Of a DNA stretch of 64,000 nucleotides, positions 1-10,274 are shown in pieces. Under the pieces are notes generated by a model. The model saw only the letters and a list, made by a program, of their open reading frames with translations. It made no database searches and was not told the DNA's origin. The DNA comes from Paraspadella gotoi (Eukaryota > Chaetognatha): the NCBI GenBank assembly GCA_051294375.1, contig CM119267.1, positions 13,153,081-13,217,080 on the forward strand, written 5' to 3'. Every line of letters begins with the position of its first letter. Position 1 is the stretch's first letter. The position numbers and the translations under genes are program-made.

Positions 1-247
1 GTACCCCTGACCCTTTTGATTTTAATTTGATAGTAGATCTCTACTATATAGACCACGACGGCGAACAACGACGACGGCGACGGACAACAAAAGATACAAA
101 AGTAAGGAATGTGACGATCGAGTGAAAATGAGAAAAAGTAGTTGGCAGCGGACGGGGGATCCGTTTCGATCGCCGACCAGGTCCCAAATCTACATTTGCA
201 TAACGTCGTGAATCCGGGCGAAAGAGGAAATAGGCGATAGGGGGCTA

Positions 248-252
<5 letters not shown>

Positions 253-328
<76 letters not shown>
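253..328. repeat. (GA)n microsatellite
   Basis: Nearly pure GA dinucleotides of about 76 bases with one interruption. Confidence 0.95.
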
Positions 329-442
329 ATAGAAGCGATGTCGTATTTAAATACAAAAGATGAAGAAAAAGTTATATTTTAAAATATTCTAATTCTTTCT
401 TAAGAGCGAAACAAAGGAATAGTGTGAATAATGTGAGAGAGT

Positions 443-570
443 CCTGCTATGTTATTATCTTGTAAGTGTGATGGAGGCCTTAAACCGCCAAAGCCTGTCC
501 AAAGTCAGGGACAAGATAGCTTATTTATTAAATGAATGGATAATTTTTATATTGGTTGTACCAATTTCAT
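443..570 (+). repeat. Interspersed repeat family 1, copy 1
   Basis: About 125 bp starting CCTGCTATGT and ending at GTACCAATTTCAT. It is closely matched in the same orientation at 54078-54193. It contains two small inverted motifs (CCTGTCCAAAGTCAGG and ATTGGTTGTACCAAT). It could be a solo LTR or a SINE tail; no coding sequence is attached. Confidence 0.6.
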
Positions 571-1149
571 AAAGATGAGCGATCGCATATTTTGACTCAG
601 TGAGAAGTGGTTGTAAGACTCAGGGAGAAGTTGAGTGTGACACTGTTAAAATTTGATGATAAGAGAGTGGATAACTGAGAATTGAGATAGGTTTAACAGG
701 ACAAGGGGCTTAGGTAAGATTAAGAAATAAACTAGGTTTTACTTTAAGATCTGTTATATTCAGGCATGTTGCGACGGCGGTTGAAAGACTGTGGAAAATA
801 TTTGTTATTTATTTGAGAAAGGATTTAGACCAAGATTAAGTGGCAGATTGAGAAGTTTCAAAAAACGAATCTTATTGGGTAATGGGTAATGTACTGGGTA
901 CATTAAATGAGGATGGGACTATAGAGTGGGGAAACTTAATTAAATGGGTTAGAATTGGTTATTGGAACTTATTTAATCAATGAAGTTATCTTGTATTGGG
1001 TATTGAGGGACTAAATATATATTTTAATGTGGTAGCGTGTGTTGTCAGTTTATAGCGTGATATCGTGTTTCTATTGGTGATGAAGCGATTATTTTCACTC
1101 TTGCATTTACGTGATAGTATTTCTATTTATTGGTGATGTAGGGATTATT
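571..1149. other. No recognisable feature
   Basis: AT-rich anonymous sequence, probably intergenic or cadherin-intronic. Many stops in all frames; no repeat copy found elsewhere in the window. Confidence 0.5.
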
Positions 1150-1345
1150 GCAAGTTAAAAAAATGATGCAAGTTGAAAAAATGAAGCAAGTTAAAAAAAA
1201 GATTCAAGTTGAAAAAATGATGCAAATTTGAAAAATGATGCGAGTTAAAAAAATGATTCAAATTTTAAAAATGATACAAGTTGAAAAAAGTATTCAAGTT
1301 GAAAAAAGTATGCAAGTTTAAAAAATGATTCAAGTAAAAACAAGT
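1150..1345. repeat. About 18-bp tandem repeat (GCAAGTTGAAAAAATGAT type)
   Basis: About ten imperfect units of 18-19 bases alternating (c)aagttgaaaaaatgatg and variants. It ends where hairpin-ended repeat family 2 begins. Confidence 0.7.
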
Positions 1346-2074
1346 TTGAGCAAACAATGTCGGATCTGCCCACGATCATTCTCGGTAATTAATTAATTAA
1401 TTCAAGTTAATTAATTAATAATTAATATATTCAAGTTAATTAATTAGGCAATTAATTAATTAATTTGATCCAAAATATTTGTTTTGATTGATTAATTGAC
1501 TGATTAATTAATTATTGATTAATTGTTTGACTAATTGATTAATTAACTGATTAATTATTTGATTAATTAATACATCTTGCATTTACATTTAAAAGAAAAA
1601 GAAAAAGAAGCATAATCAATTAGCGAAACAGGTTCTTTGTTTTTTCCATTTAAACTAATTTCCACTCTAACGATTCCATCGAAACTTGATTTCCAGTTTA
1701 AACACACACTTTTCTACCCAAATACAAAATTTTAATCCAATCGCCCCATCCACTCATGAGTAATTGGTGTTAAAATAGTGAAATATATTTATTTGTTTTT
1801 TCCCTTTAAACTCATTTCCACTAGGACGATTCCATCGAAACTTCATATCCAGCTTAATCACACACTTCCTTACCTACACACAAAATTTCATTTCAATCCA
1901 TTTATCCAATCACAAGTAATTGGTGTTTTTTGCTAAGGTGGGACGGACGGACGGTAGGACGGACGGACGGACATCGCTTTTTTTGCATAATTTATCATAA
2001 TCCGACAAGATTGAGGGGGCGGACCGACGGACCGACGGACCGACAGAGTAAATTATAGAGTCGGGATCTGCTGA
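1341..2074 (+). mobile_element. Hairpin-ended repeat family 2, copy A
   Basis: Non-coding element. It begins with a CAAGTTTGAGCAAACAATG end followed by CGGATCTGCC. It then carries an AATTAATT tract (1386-1575), two copies of a unit of about 156 bp (containing CGATTCCATCGAAACTT at 1671 and 1827), and a (GGAC/GGACGGAC) run. It ends with GTAAATTATAGAGTCGGGATCTGCTGAC. The same parts in the same order, reversed, form copy B; copy C is a shorter version. In this copy the terminal hairpin has lost its second half. No transposase is present, so it is non-autonomous; superfamily uncertain. Confidence 0.6.
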
Positions 2075-2470
2075 CTATTTTATTCTCGAGTCCATTTAAA
2101 CGTTAGTGTCTTTTGTTTTTGTTGAATTTTAATAGTTTAGTTTTTACTTGTTTACCGTTTGCTAATCTTTTACTTTGTCAATACTGTTTTTGGTATTAAT
2201 AAAAAAAATATGATAAAGCAGTTATAATTAGGTTACAATTCTAAATGTGCCGAGAATATTTCCTATTTTCATTAAAACATTATTCCAATTATTTTTTCAT
2301 TATTGTCGCTGTATTTTGAGTGATTTACGAGTCACAAATATAAGAATAAAATTTTGCTGAGGTCGCGAAAAGTCAGTTGAGGATAATCTCAAAGTTTTTA
2401 AAAAATAGCTTTTTCATTCCTACAATCCGACATGACTCTATCATTCAAGCTTTAATTTTCGAATTAGAAA

Positions 2471-2472
<2 letters not shown>

Positions 2473-2531
<59 letters not shown>
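2473..2531. repeat. (GA)n microsatellite
   Basis: Pure GA tract. The surrounding sequence has no coding signal; a 71-codon open frame through it is poly Arg-Glu and spurious. Confidence 0.95.
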
Positions 2532-2533
<2 letters not shown>

Positions 2534-2708
2534 AAAGTGTCGTTAACGACTCAAGAAAAAACCATAGATGGCGGTGGGAAACGCCTAATTGATAAAACCA
2601 TTTTCTATATGATGGAGGACCCTATTAAAACGACATATATTCTCTCAACGTTTTCTGGAGAAACAGAGATAGTGGGTGAATAACATTCTTTAAGAACGTG
2701 AGAAACGA

Positions 2709-2711
2709 GAA

Positions 2712-2761
<50 letters not shown>
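2709..2761. repeat. (GA)n microsatellite
   Basis: Second GA tract about 180 bases after the previous one, with AAAG interruptions at its left end. Confidence 0.9.
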
Positions 2762-2763
<2 letters not shown>

Positions 2764-3620
2764 GAATCTTCAGCGTATTTCTAAATGCTGAGTCTCTTCC
2801 TTCCTTGTTGGTTCTTTCTTAATTTTCCTCCAAAACATTATTATAATTTCAGTTTAGAGTTTTTTCCCCGATGGGAGATCCAGTTCGATTCTCTCTTTTT
2901 CTTTTTTTATCGACTTTTTTTTACTTTTGGCGCCAGAGCGCGCGATTGGGCTTTTCCCACCTCAATTACTAAGAGCGTATCTCCTATTTTGCCGAAGCTA
3001 TGCGTCTCTTTGTAGTTCTAGTTCCGCTCTAAACTCGTTTCAATATCTTGTGATTTTGCTTTTTCACTCTCATTAGCTTTTTCGCTTTGGCCAATGAACC
3101 GTTGTAATCGAGCGGCCAAGCGACCGTGAATTTCTTGCCGTTTTTATAATTAAAAAAAAAAATTAATTATACATATGATGCGTCGACTAGAAGTAACTCT
3201 CAAAAAAAATATTATGTCAATGTTTTATCAATTTAAAGACTGAAGGTATTAAAAATATTCGGTTAAATATATAAAGGTTTAATTATTTGTACTACTAACA
3301 AACTAACGTAACCGGACCGAAAAATTCCTGTTCAGAGATGCTAAGTCGCATCTTTAAAAAATGAATTCCAGTCACGATCGCGTTAAAAACAAACCGTTTC
3401 CCTTCCGCCTCTCGCACCACTCGCGCACTGAGCACGCCTTCAATGCGTCGGAATTTCAAATTTCAAGACGCGAAAAAATTTCTTTGATTTTTCTTTTCTT
3501 TTCTATTTCATTCGAACGAATTTGATCGGAAAGAAATTCTTAAGAAGGCGAAGAAAGGCCGTGAATGCTGTGTGTGAATGCGGTGAACGAACGAACGGAA
3601 AAATAAATTGGAAAAGGTCA
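2762..3620. other. No recognisable feature
   Basis: Mixed sequence left of cadherin exon 3, expected to be intron of that gene. The 76-codon frame at 2785-3015 is dominated by T-rich low complexity and has no recognisable domain. Confidence 0.4.
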
Positions 3621-3627
3621 CAGATTC

Positions 3628-3645
3628 TCTCTCTCTCCTCTCTCT

Positions 3646-3699
<54 letters not shown>
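3628..3699. repeat. (CT)n microsatellite
   Basis: About 72 bases of CT with a few TCC interruptions, 240 bases from the end of cadherin exon 3, in its downstream intron. Confidence 0.95.
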
Positions 3700-3702
<3 letters not shown>

Positions 3703-3937
3703 TCCCCTCCTTCTTGTAATTCGCTACAACGCTAATGGTTCTCGTCTAGGTGCGCCCTCTTTCGATGTTGGAAGGTTTTCTTAACTGTAGACGAGGGAAA
3801 GGTCAAAGCTAAACAGAGGAAAGAGATTTAAGAAGAGGGGATCAACCTGAAGCATCCTCTGTTATTTTAACTCTCCAATCTTCAGTTCCACCAACCCCCT
3901 TTCCGCTCACCCACCTCCCCACCCACCATCCACCAAC

Positions 3938-4147
3938 CTCGTCTCGAAATCAAGCCGCTTCTTGAGTTTGACGCCGCCGACGCCGGATCGCGCGATTTCG
4001 AAAAATTCGGCGCCGTCCGACGCCGCATCCACGAAGTAGTCGATCTTCCCCGCGGAGCCGTAGGGCGAGTCGGCGTCGACGGCGACGGCGCCCGTGAAGA
4101 TGGGCGTGCCCACCGGCGTCAGTTCGGAGACGTTGACGGTGTAGACG
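3938..4147 (-). CDS. Cadherin-family gene, exon 3 (start of EC2)
   Basis: A 210-base exon (1 + 69 codons + 2). It follows an acceptor read on the minus strand as cttccag. It encodes the first two thirds of a cadherin repeat: VYTVNVSELTPVGTPIF with the conserved Glu, the DAD calcium motif within AVDADSPYGSAG, KIDYFV, then FFEIARSG and the LDFET motif (family form LDRE or LDYE). Joined to exon 2 it gives a continuous NAPTFSQ-S-VYTVNV junction, the normal EC1/EC2 boundary. The proposed donor after LDFET is AG then gttggt at 3937, which is weak, so the exact 3' end could differ by a few codons. The next exon should lie left of 3938; I found none I can support in 1-3937, so the gene runs off the window. 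Confidence 0.8.
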
Positions 4148-4239
4148 CTGGAAGGAGGTGAGTGGGATGAGGTGGAGAATATTGGTCACTTTTATTGTAT
4201 TGTGGTGGGATATTCACACCGCCTCACGTCCACGATCTT

Positions 4240-4448
4240 TCAGCCAATACCATTGACTCAGAGGCGGAATACACTATTGTGTTCCATCCACAGTCCTAAC
4301 GACTTCCCTCTGCGTTGGCAAAGCGAGACCGTCCTAGGGTAACCGCGCCTGTGACTAGAGGCGTCACTGAGGGTCGCAACCCCCTAAAGCCAACAGTGAG
4401 ATGCCCCATCTCAATGGGCATCACAGGCAACCCAGCTCTTGCAATAGT
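4240..4448 (+). repeat. Interspersed repeat family 3, copy 1 (conserved reading frame)
   Basis: About 200 bp, matched in inverse orientation at 32747-32965. Shared landmarks are TCCATCCACAGTCCTAACGA, CTTCCCTCTG, GTTGGCAAAGC and GACCGTCCTA. In both copies the same frame stays open, with shared peptide blocks VTAPVT, GVTEGR, VRCPI and MGITGNPA. Around this copy the open frame spans 4315-4599 (94 codons) and ends in a plausible stop. It lies in the cadherin intron close to the exon 3 acceptor. It may be a fragment of an unrecognised transposon protein; I cannot assign a family. Confidence 0.55.
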
Positions 4449-5017
4449 ATACCTATTACCTATATCTGGGTTTTGTTTAGTTTTACCCAAAGCTTTTAGA
4501 CCGCTCGGCTCATTGAGAAAAACCCATGACCCCGAGGTAGTGGGTACAATCCCAACCCGAGAGCTAGACCCTAGTGGCACCGCTGTTTTAGCCTCGTGAT
4601 TGTACGTACTTTATTTTTTTTATTTTGGAAGCACCTAATTGAACATTAATACTGAGTTTACTGACTGACGTTTGGTTTCTTATTTTGTCTAGACACTTTG
4701 ACACGAATAAAAATGTATTTAATTTTAAAAATATTAAAAAACTACGAAAGTGACAACAACTTTCAAAAGAGAGAGCTCTTAAGAAAAAGGTTGATTCGAG
4801 AAAGAGGATAAGAAAGGAGAGTCGTCGTAGATCGGGGATGTCGAAAGAAAGGGGGGAAGGGGGGTGGCGGGGGGTGCAAGGCAGAAAAGGGGGTGAAGGA
4901 GAATAAGAGTTAGGATGTCACCGGATTACGCTTCGTCGGTTGGAAAGGATTATTTTCCAGGAATAAACCGACTTTTTTTTCCTAAAATTGGAATCGACCG
5001 CTTCCACGTATTTCCTC

Positions 5018-5030
<13 letters not shown>

Positions 5031-5092
<62 letters not shown>
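5031..5092. repeat. (CT)n microsatellite
   Basis: Pure CT tract of about 62 bases in cadherin intron 2. A (GA)n tract follows at 5253-5293, giving an inverted pair. Confidence 0.95.
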
Positions 5093-5095
<3 letters not shown>

Positions 5096-5250
5096 GACTC
5101 AATCACAAGTCACTCGAAATTACAGAACAAAAACTCGAAACGAAAAAAAAAAACAAAACAAAAAAAAAAACCCGAATTCTGACTTTATGGAAAACAAAAA
5201 AAAAGAATAAAAAATTGAAGAGAAACGCTTTTAGCGTGAGCAAGACAAAG

Positions 5251-5252
<2 letters not shown>

Positions 5253-5292
<40 letters not shown>

Positions 5293-5293
5293 C
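5253..5293. repeat. (GA)n microsatellite
   Basis: GA tract with GCGAGA interruptions, facing the CT tract at 5031-5092. Confidence 0.9.
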
Positions 5294-5625
5294 GATTTTG
5301 GTTCCGCGACAGTGAACAAGAAATTTCCCAACGGTTTTTACCCTTAGGGGCGTTTGTCTCTCCTTGTTGTATATATTTTTGCGTTTTTATCATACAACAT
5401 CTTCCTTATCGTTCCCCTTCATTTCTTTTCCTTTTTATTTACTCTTTTTTCATTTCTTTTCCTTTCATACTTTCCCTTTCTTCCTTTTTTTTTCCATATT
5501 CTATCCCTTTTATTACGTAAGGTTTTCAACTCGCAAAGGAAGAAAATTTATTCTCGCACAAGAGACGAAAAAAAAGTTAAAAATTCGGTTTCTTAAGTCG
5601 ATTCGGCGTCGAAAAGGCAGAGAAA

Positions 5626-5670
5626 GAGTAGGAGGAGGAGGAGGAGGGGGAGGAGGAGGAGGAAGAGCGG
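5626..5670. repeat. (GGA)n trinucleotide tract
   Basis: AGGAGG repeats in cadherin intron 2. Any frame through it is poly-Gly and not supported as coding. Confidence 0.8.
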
Positions 5671-5895
5671 AATTAGAAACAAAAAGTAAATAAATTTTGC
5701 CAGGGGAGAAGAGACTTTTAAAAAAAGGGCCCTTGACGTCGGAGTTTGACTCTCACTCTCTCGATGCGTTTCTGACTTTGTGTCTGTAACGTTCATTTTC
5801 TTTCTTTCTTTCTCTCTCCTTGGCTATCATTGTCTCTCTGTCTGAGTCTCTTTCTCTGTCTAGGTTTCTTTCTTTATTTCACTCTCTTTTTTATT

Positions 5896-5899
<4 letters not shown>

Positions 5900-5936
<37 letters not shown>
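5900..5936. repeat. (CT)n tract abutting the exon 2 splice donor
   Basis: On the minus strand this is (GA)n and starts at the intron's first bases: the donor reads GTGAGAGAGAG. Splice site and microsatellite are physically continuous. Confidence 0.9.
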
Positions 5937-5937
<1 letters not shown>

Positions 5938-5938
<1 letters not shown>

Positions 5939-6032
5939 TCTGAGAAAAAGTGGGCGCGTTATCGTTGACGTCGGCGACAACGATGCGAACCTCGTGGGAG
6001 ATCGAAGTTGAGTCGGGAGGCGGATTCGTGCA
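5938..6032 (-). CDS. Cadherin-family gene, exon 2 (EC1-EC2 linker)
   Basis: A short 95-base exon, 31 codons plus two bases, that finishes EC1. It is preceded on the minus strand by a pyrimidine-rich acceptor (tttttgaccttcag) and ends at a gtgaga donor. It encodes the diagnostic inter-repeat calcium motif DVNDNAPTF, preceded by the final strand EVRIVVA. It starts in phase 0, matching the end of exon 1, and leaves two bases (AG) that the first base of exon 3 completes to Ser. The donor runs straight into a (GA)n microsatellite, so the 5' splice site is the edge of the repeat. The exon is too small to appear as a long open frame; it was found from the motif and the matching phases. Confidence 0.85.
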
Positions 6033-6876
6033 CTGAAGGTCAAAAAAGGAAATGATTATTATCTGTGTTATTGTGAGAAAGTTTACTTGCTAATTTCTTG
6101 GTCGCAACCACCAAAAAAAACAGAATTTGTGTTTATTTGATGGCTTAGGACAAAACAAATTATTTGTTAAAAAGTTTTAAGAACCTCCCAGACTAAATTG
6201 TGGACCTGTTGACACGGTGCCAAGAAAAAAAAGATAGAGACGGAGATAGAGAGAGATGGAGTGGGAGACGCCGAGAGAGAAAAGAAAGAGCTTCGTTGCT
6301 TAAATCAAGGGCGAGGAAAGATTATGGTTTTTGCGATATTCTTCATCAACTTAAGGAGCCCATGATGCTATATTTTCAAGAGGAAAGCTTATTGATATTC
6401 CCTCTCTTTCTCTCTTTCTCTTTTTCTCCTTTTCTCTCTCTCTTTCTCTTTTTCTCTCTCTCTCTCTTTTATTTTGGTAAACGACGCTTGGTTTTGTAGT
6501 TGTAAATTGATAACGATCCCTGCGTTTCAAGAAAGGGCGGAATAGTGATAGACAAACAGACAAAGCGCTCGGAGCGAAGATAGAGACATTAAAACAGACA
6601 CAGATACTAAAAAATAGTTAGAGAAATAAAAACAAGAGAAATAAAAAAAACAGAAAAAAGTAAAAGAAAAATGAAGATCCATTGATCCTTCCAAAAAAAC
6701 TTTTTACATTTTTTTTTAAACTTCACCTTTTCGACTACCAACTCGAATTCCAAAATTCTTTCTTATATTATTAATATTATATATTTTATTAATTTCTTTT
6801 ATTTTTTTTCTGCCTCGTACTTTCAAAATATATTTCCTTTTAGTTTTTTTGGTATTTTTTCTTTTCGTCAATTTTT

Positions 6877-7602
6877 AGCCGGATCTGCTTACAGCAGATT
6901 TCGGCTCTATAATTCACTTTGTCGGTCCGTCGGTCCGCCCCCCCAATCTTGTCGGACATTCACTTATATCATGTCAGAACATCAAATTATGATAAATTAT
7001 GTAAAAAAAAAATGATGTCCGTCCGTCAGTCTGTCTGTCCGTCCGTCCCACCTTAACAAAAAACACCAATTACTTGTGATATGATGGATGGATTGGAATG
7101 AAATCTTGTGTGTGGGTAGGAAAGAGTGTTATTGAGCTGGAAATCAAGTTTCAATGAAATCGTCCGAGTGGAAATGAGTTAAAATGGAAAAAAATATATA
7201 TTTCACTATTTGAATGCCAATTACTCAAGCAAATAGGGCGATTGACCTCAAATTTTGTATGTGGGTAGGAAATTGTGTGATTGAACAGGAAATAAAGTGT
7301 CGATGGAATCGTCCTAGTGAAAATGAGTTACAATAGAAAAAACAAACAATCTATTTCACTATTTGATTATACTTTTTTTATATTAAATGTAAATTCAAGC
7401 TGCATTAATTAATTTTTAATAAGTAAGTAATTAATTAATTAATTTTGTGATCGAGATTGTTTTTTTGTGATTGAGAGGCGAGACAAAGTGGAAAACGATT
7501 TTGACATGAATAAAAAAAATTAATATTAATTAATTAATTAATTAATTATCTGATCAGCGGCTAATGGTCGTGGGCAGATCCGGCATTGTTTGCTCAAACT
7601 TG
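6877..7602 (-). mobile_element. Hairpin-ended repeat family 2, copy B (most complete)
   Basis: Inverse-orientation copy of 1341-2074 inside cadherin intron 1. At 6877-6906 it carries an intact terminal hairpin: AGCCGGATCTGCT, loop TAC, AGCAGATTTCGGCT. Next come CACTTTGTCGGTCCGTCGGTCCGCC, a gap, GTCCGTCCGTC repeats, two units of about 150 bp containing GGAATCGTCC or GAAATCGTCC, an AATTAATT tract, and the far end GGCAGATCCGGCATTG, TTTGCTCAAACTTG. On the minus strand the hairpin is followed by CTAAAA, which recalls a Helitron 3' end, although in Helitrons the hairpin usually sits some bases before CTRR. Confidence 0.65.
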
Positions 7603-7752
7603 TTTTTTATCTCAAAACCTCTCGACCCGTTTTTTTTCTCCGTCTGGAATTTTTTTTCCATTCGTCCGTCCATCTCTCCTTGTTCGTTCTCAAGTGTGAA
7701 AATTGCCTCTCTCAGGCATTTAAGGATTCGCTTTTGATTGCTTGGCCTCTCT

Positions 7753-7753
7753 T

Positions 7754-7824
<71 letters not shown>

Positions 7825-7828
7825 CTCT
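7753..7828. repeat. (CT)n microsatellite
   Basis: About 76 bases of CT with TCC interruptions in cadherin intron 1. Confidence 0.95.
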
Positions 7829-7888
7829 ATCCTCATTCCTTGGACTCAACAGTGGGGGTCGATATTGAGTGACGTCATCTAATTCGTG

Positions 7889-7945
7889 AAGATGAGCGGC
7901 CGGAATTCTTTTGACGGGAGATCGCGGGTTCGAACCCGGGGCATT
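7889..7945 (+). ncRNA. tRNA-like SINE head with a Pol III B box
   Basis: GGTTCGAACCC at 7927-7937 fits the B box (GGTTCGANNCC) of RNA polymerase III genes. It is preceded by GGGAGATCGC, as in many tRNA-derived SINEs. A possible degenerate A box (TGAGCGGCCGG) lies about 22 bases upstream. A full cloverleaf does not fold: the T stem has a mismatch and the acceptor stem cannot be closed. More likely a SINE fragment than a working tRNA. Confidence 0.35.
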
Positions 7946-8159
7946 TTTGACATTTCGGCCACACAATATCAGTCATTATCATAATAGTATAGCAAAGGAA
8001 ACAAAAAGATGGCGGAAGGAACATAAAAACAACGTCAATTTCAACCACGCAAACAACAACAACCCTAAAATTCCTTTCGAATTTCGACCCGAGAAAATTC
8101 ATCCTTCTTTCCATCATTTGTTTCCAGATTCACCCAAGCAAAGCGAAGAGAGATGAAAG

Positions 8160-9300
8160 GGGGGGAATGATTTAGCTCTCCCTCCTCCGATCGCTAACTT
8201 CCCCTCCCCTCACCCCGATTCGCGATCATCGAATAACCTTCTCGCTTTTTCCTCACAGTCATTCTTAACAGGTTGGAATCGCCTCCTTTTTTTTCTCAAC
8301 CGTCATTCCATCCAGGTTGGAATTTTTAACTCGAACCAATTTCGTTGAGTCTCAGAAAAAATTTTGGTGGAAAGGGTTTTTTCGCCTTTTTTAAAATTTT
8401 ATTTAAAAGAATTATTGTTGATTTTTTGTTACACTATACGCGGGGTATGTAAATGTTTCTGCTAAGGAATTCGTTTGTTGCAAAATATTATAAGTTTTGT
8501 ATTTTGCATTGAAAAATTCAACTTCTTTCCCTCGAAACGTAAAATCGAGACAAATCTCGCGACGGGCAAGAGATTAACGTAATGATATTCATTAACGTAT
8601 AATTCATTAACGTAATCATATTCATAATCATTGCTTGATCGAATCGTTATCTCTTTATATTTTTCTCGATTTTGACATTATAATTCTTAATTGAAACTTC
8701 TTCAAAAATGAATCATTATCATATAATTATGTGGTTTTAAGTTTTATTTTATAAGTTTAATGCACTCCACTTGTTTTAATAGAAAAACAAATTATATCAT
8801 AAGAAAACCATTCTTGCGTGTGCTTTTTTAAAGCGATACGCCCTCTCTAGCGTCTACGCCTCCTCCCACCAAAGACGCCATAGGCATAGCGGCGTAACAG
8901 TCTCTTAAACCAAAGACGCTCTTCAAAAAGAAATGGGAGGGGTCTCACCGAGTCACCCAGGAAAACCTCTTCTGAAAAGTTTCTTTACTAATTTGTTAAA
9001 ACCTAACCAAGTAAATGTAGTATATTCAAAGTACAAAATATTAGGTACATTCCTGCATATCCTCCGGAGCGTAATCTATTGTGAGATTACCCATTTACTA
9101 AAGTAACTCTTTCCTGTCACGTGCCACGGACTCTCCTCCCCCTGCCTCTCCCCCCCAATATTACGAACCTTACCTCTTCTTTATCACATCCACTCATCCT
9201 TCCCTTTCATTTTTTTTTCCAGACGAAAAACTTTATCTCTCCCATAAAATCCTAGATGTCCAAAATTGTCCATTGCTCGAAAACCCCCGAACTGTCTCTA
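8160..9300. other. No recognisable feature
   Basis: Cadherin intron 1 sequence. A CG-richer patch near 8840-8940 contains two AAAGACGC(C/T) blocks, without a reading frame I can support. Confidence 0.4.
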
Positions 9301-9324
9301 CCTTCTCTGGGAAGGGGGAATGAG

Positions 9325-9540
9325 GAGGAGAAGAATCAGATTAAGGGGGAGGAGGAGGAGGAGAATCAGATTAAGGGGAGGAGGAGGAGGAGAATCAGAT
9401 TAAGGGAGGAGGAGAGGAGAATCAGATTAAGGGGAGGAGGAGGAGAGAGCGAGAATCAGATTAAGGGGGGGAGGAGGAGGAGAATCAGATTAAGGGGGAG
9501 AGGAGGAGAATCAGATTAAGGGGGGAGGAGGGGAGAAAGA
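9325..9540. repeat. G-rich minisatellite, 7 units of 26-34 bp
   Basis: The core ATCAGATTAAG starts at 9335, 9365, 9394, 9421, 9455, 9484 and 9510, each followed by GGGGAGGAGGAGGAG-type sequence. Unit length varies through the (GGA)n part. Runs of GGGG and repeated AGG suggest G-quadruplex potential on the plus strand. It lies in cadherin intron 1; the open frame through it (ENQIKGEEEE) is repeat-derived. Confidence 0.9.
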
Positions 9541-9787
9541 TTGAAGATTGAGGAAGAGTAGTTAGTAAAACTGTCCGTTTTTCCTACTCGAGAACCGGTG
9601 AGGAGCTTTTTGGTGACGCTTGTTGTTAATTAAATGTAAAAATGTGTCCGGTCTATATTCGGATTTACTGATTTTTATTTTTATTGCTTCGCGCGTTTAT
9701 TAAATTCTAAAAAATAAATGAAAATTAAAAATAAATAATCAAATTATCAGATTTAAATAAAACAGAAAAATCTAACAAGTCCATAAC

Positions 9788-10274
9788 CAAGTTTGAGGAA
9801 ACTATGCCAGATCTGCCTAAGGTAATTAGCGGTAATTAATTAATTAAATTTAATAAATTAGTAAATTAATTAATTAGTTAAATTTAATTAATTAATTAAA
9901 GTTAATTGATTAATTAATTAATTAATTTGATCCGACATGTTAGTTTTTAGGTCTTTTCGTCACTGAGTTTAAATGAAAAAAATATAAGTCACATTTACTT
10001 TATTTTAAGGACATCGATGATGATAAGCTGTATATAAATTTATAATTAATTATTAAATATTAAAATTAATTAATTAATTAATCGATTAATTAAATAATTA
10101 ATTAATTTTCGTAGGCAGATCCGACATTGTTTGCTCAAACTTGTTTTTGCATAATTCATCATGATTCGATGTTTTGACTTTATTTAAGTGACCTACCGAC
10201 AAGATTGGGGAGGCGGACCAACGGACCGACAAAGTGAATTATAGAGCCGAGTTCTGCTGTATGCAGATCAGGCT
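9788..10274 (+). mobile_element. Hairpin-ended repeat family 2, copy C (short form)
   Basis: Starts CAAGTTTGAGGAAAC and CAGATCTGCC, then an AATTAATT tract. The inverted partner of the same start (GTAGGCAGATCCGACATTG, TTTGCTCAAACTTG) ends at about 10144. After this come TTTTTGCATAATTCATCATG, GACAAGATTGGGGAGGCGGACC and GACAAAGTGAATTATAGAG. The terminal hairpin is at 10245-10274 (AGCCGAGTTCTGCT, GTATGC, AGATCAGGCT), followed by AAAAACC. It lacks the 150-bp internal units of copies A and B. So the AATT block is itself framed by inverted repeats of about 35 bp. Confidence 0.6.

Noticed and set aside
7889-7945. A functional tRNA gene
   Set aside because: T-stem mismatch, no acceptor stem, no convincing anticodon arm; kept only as a tRNA-like SINE fragment.
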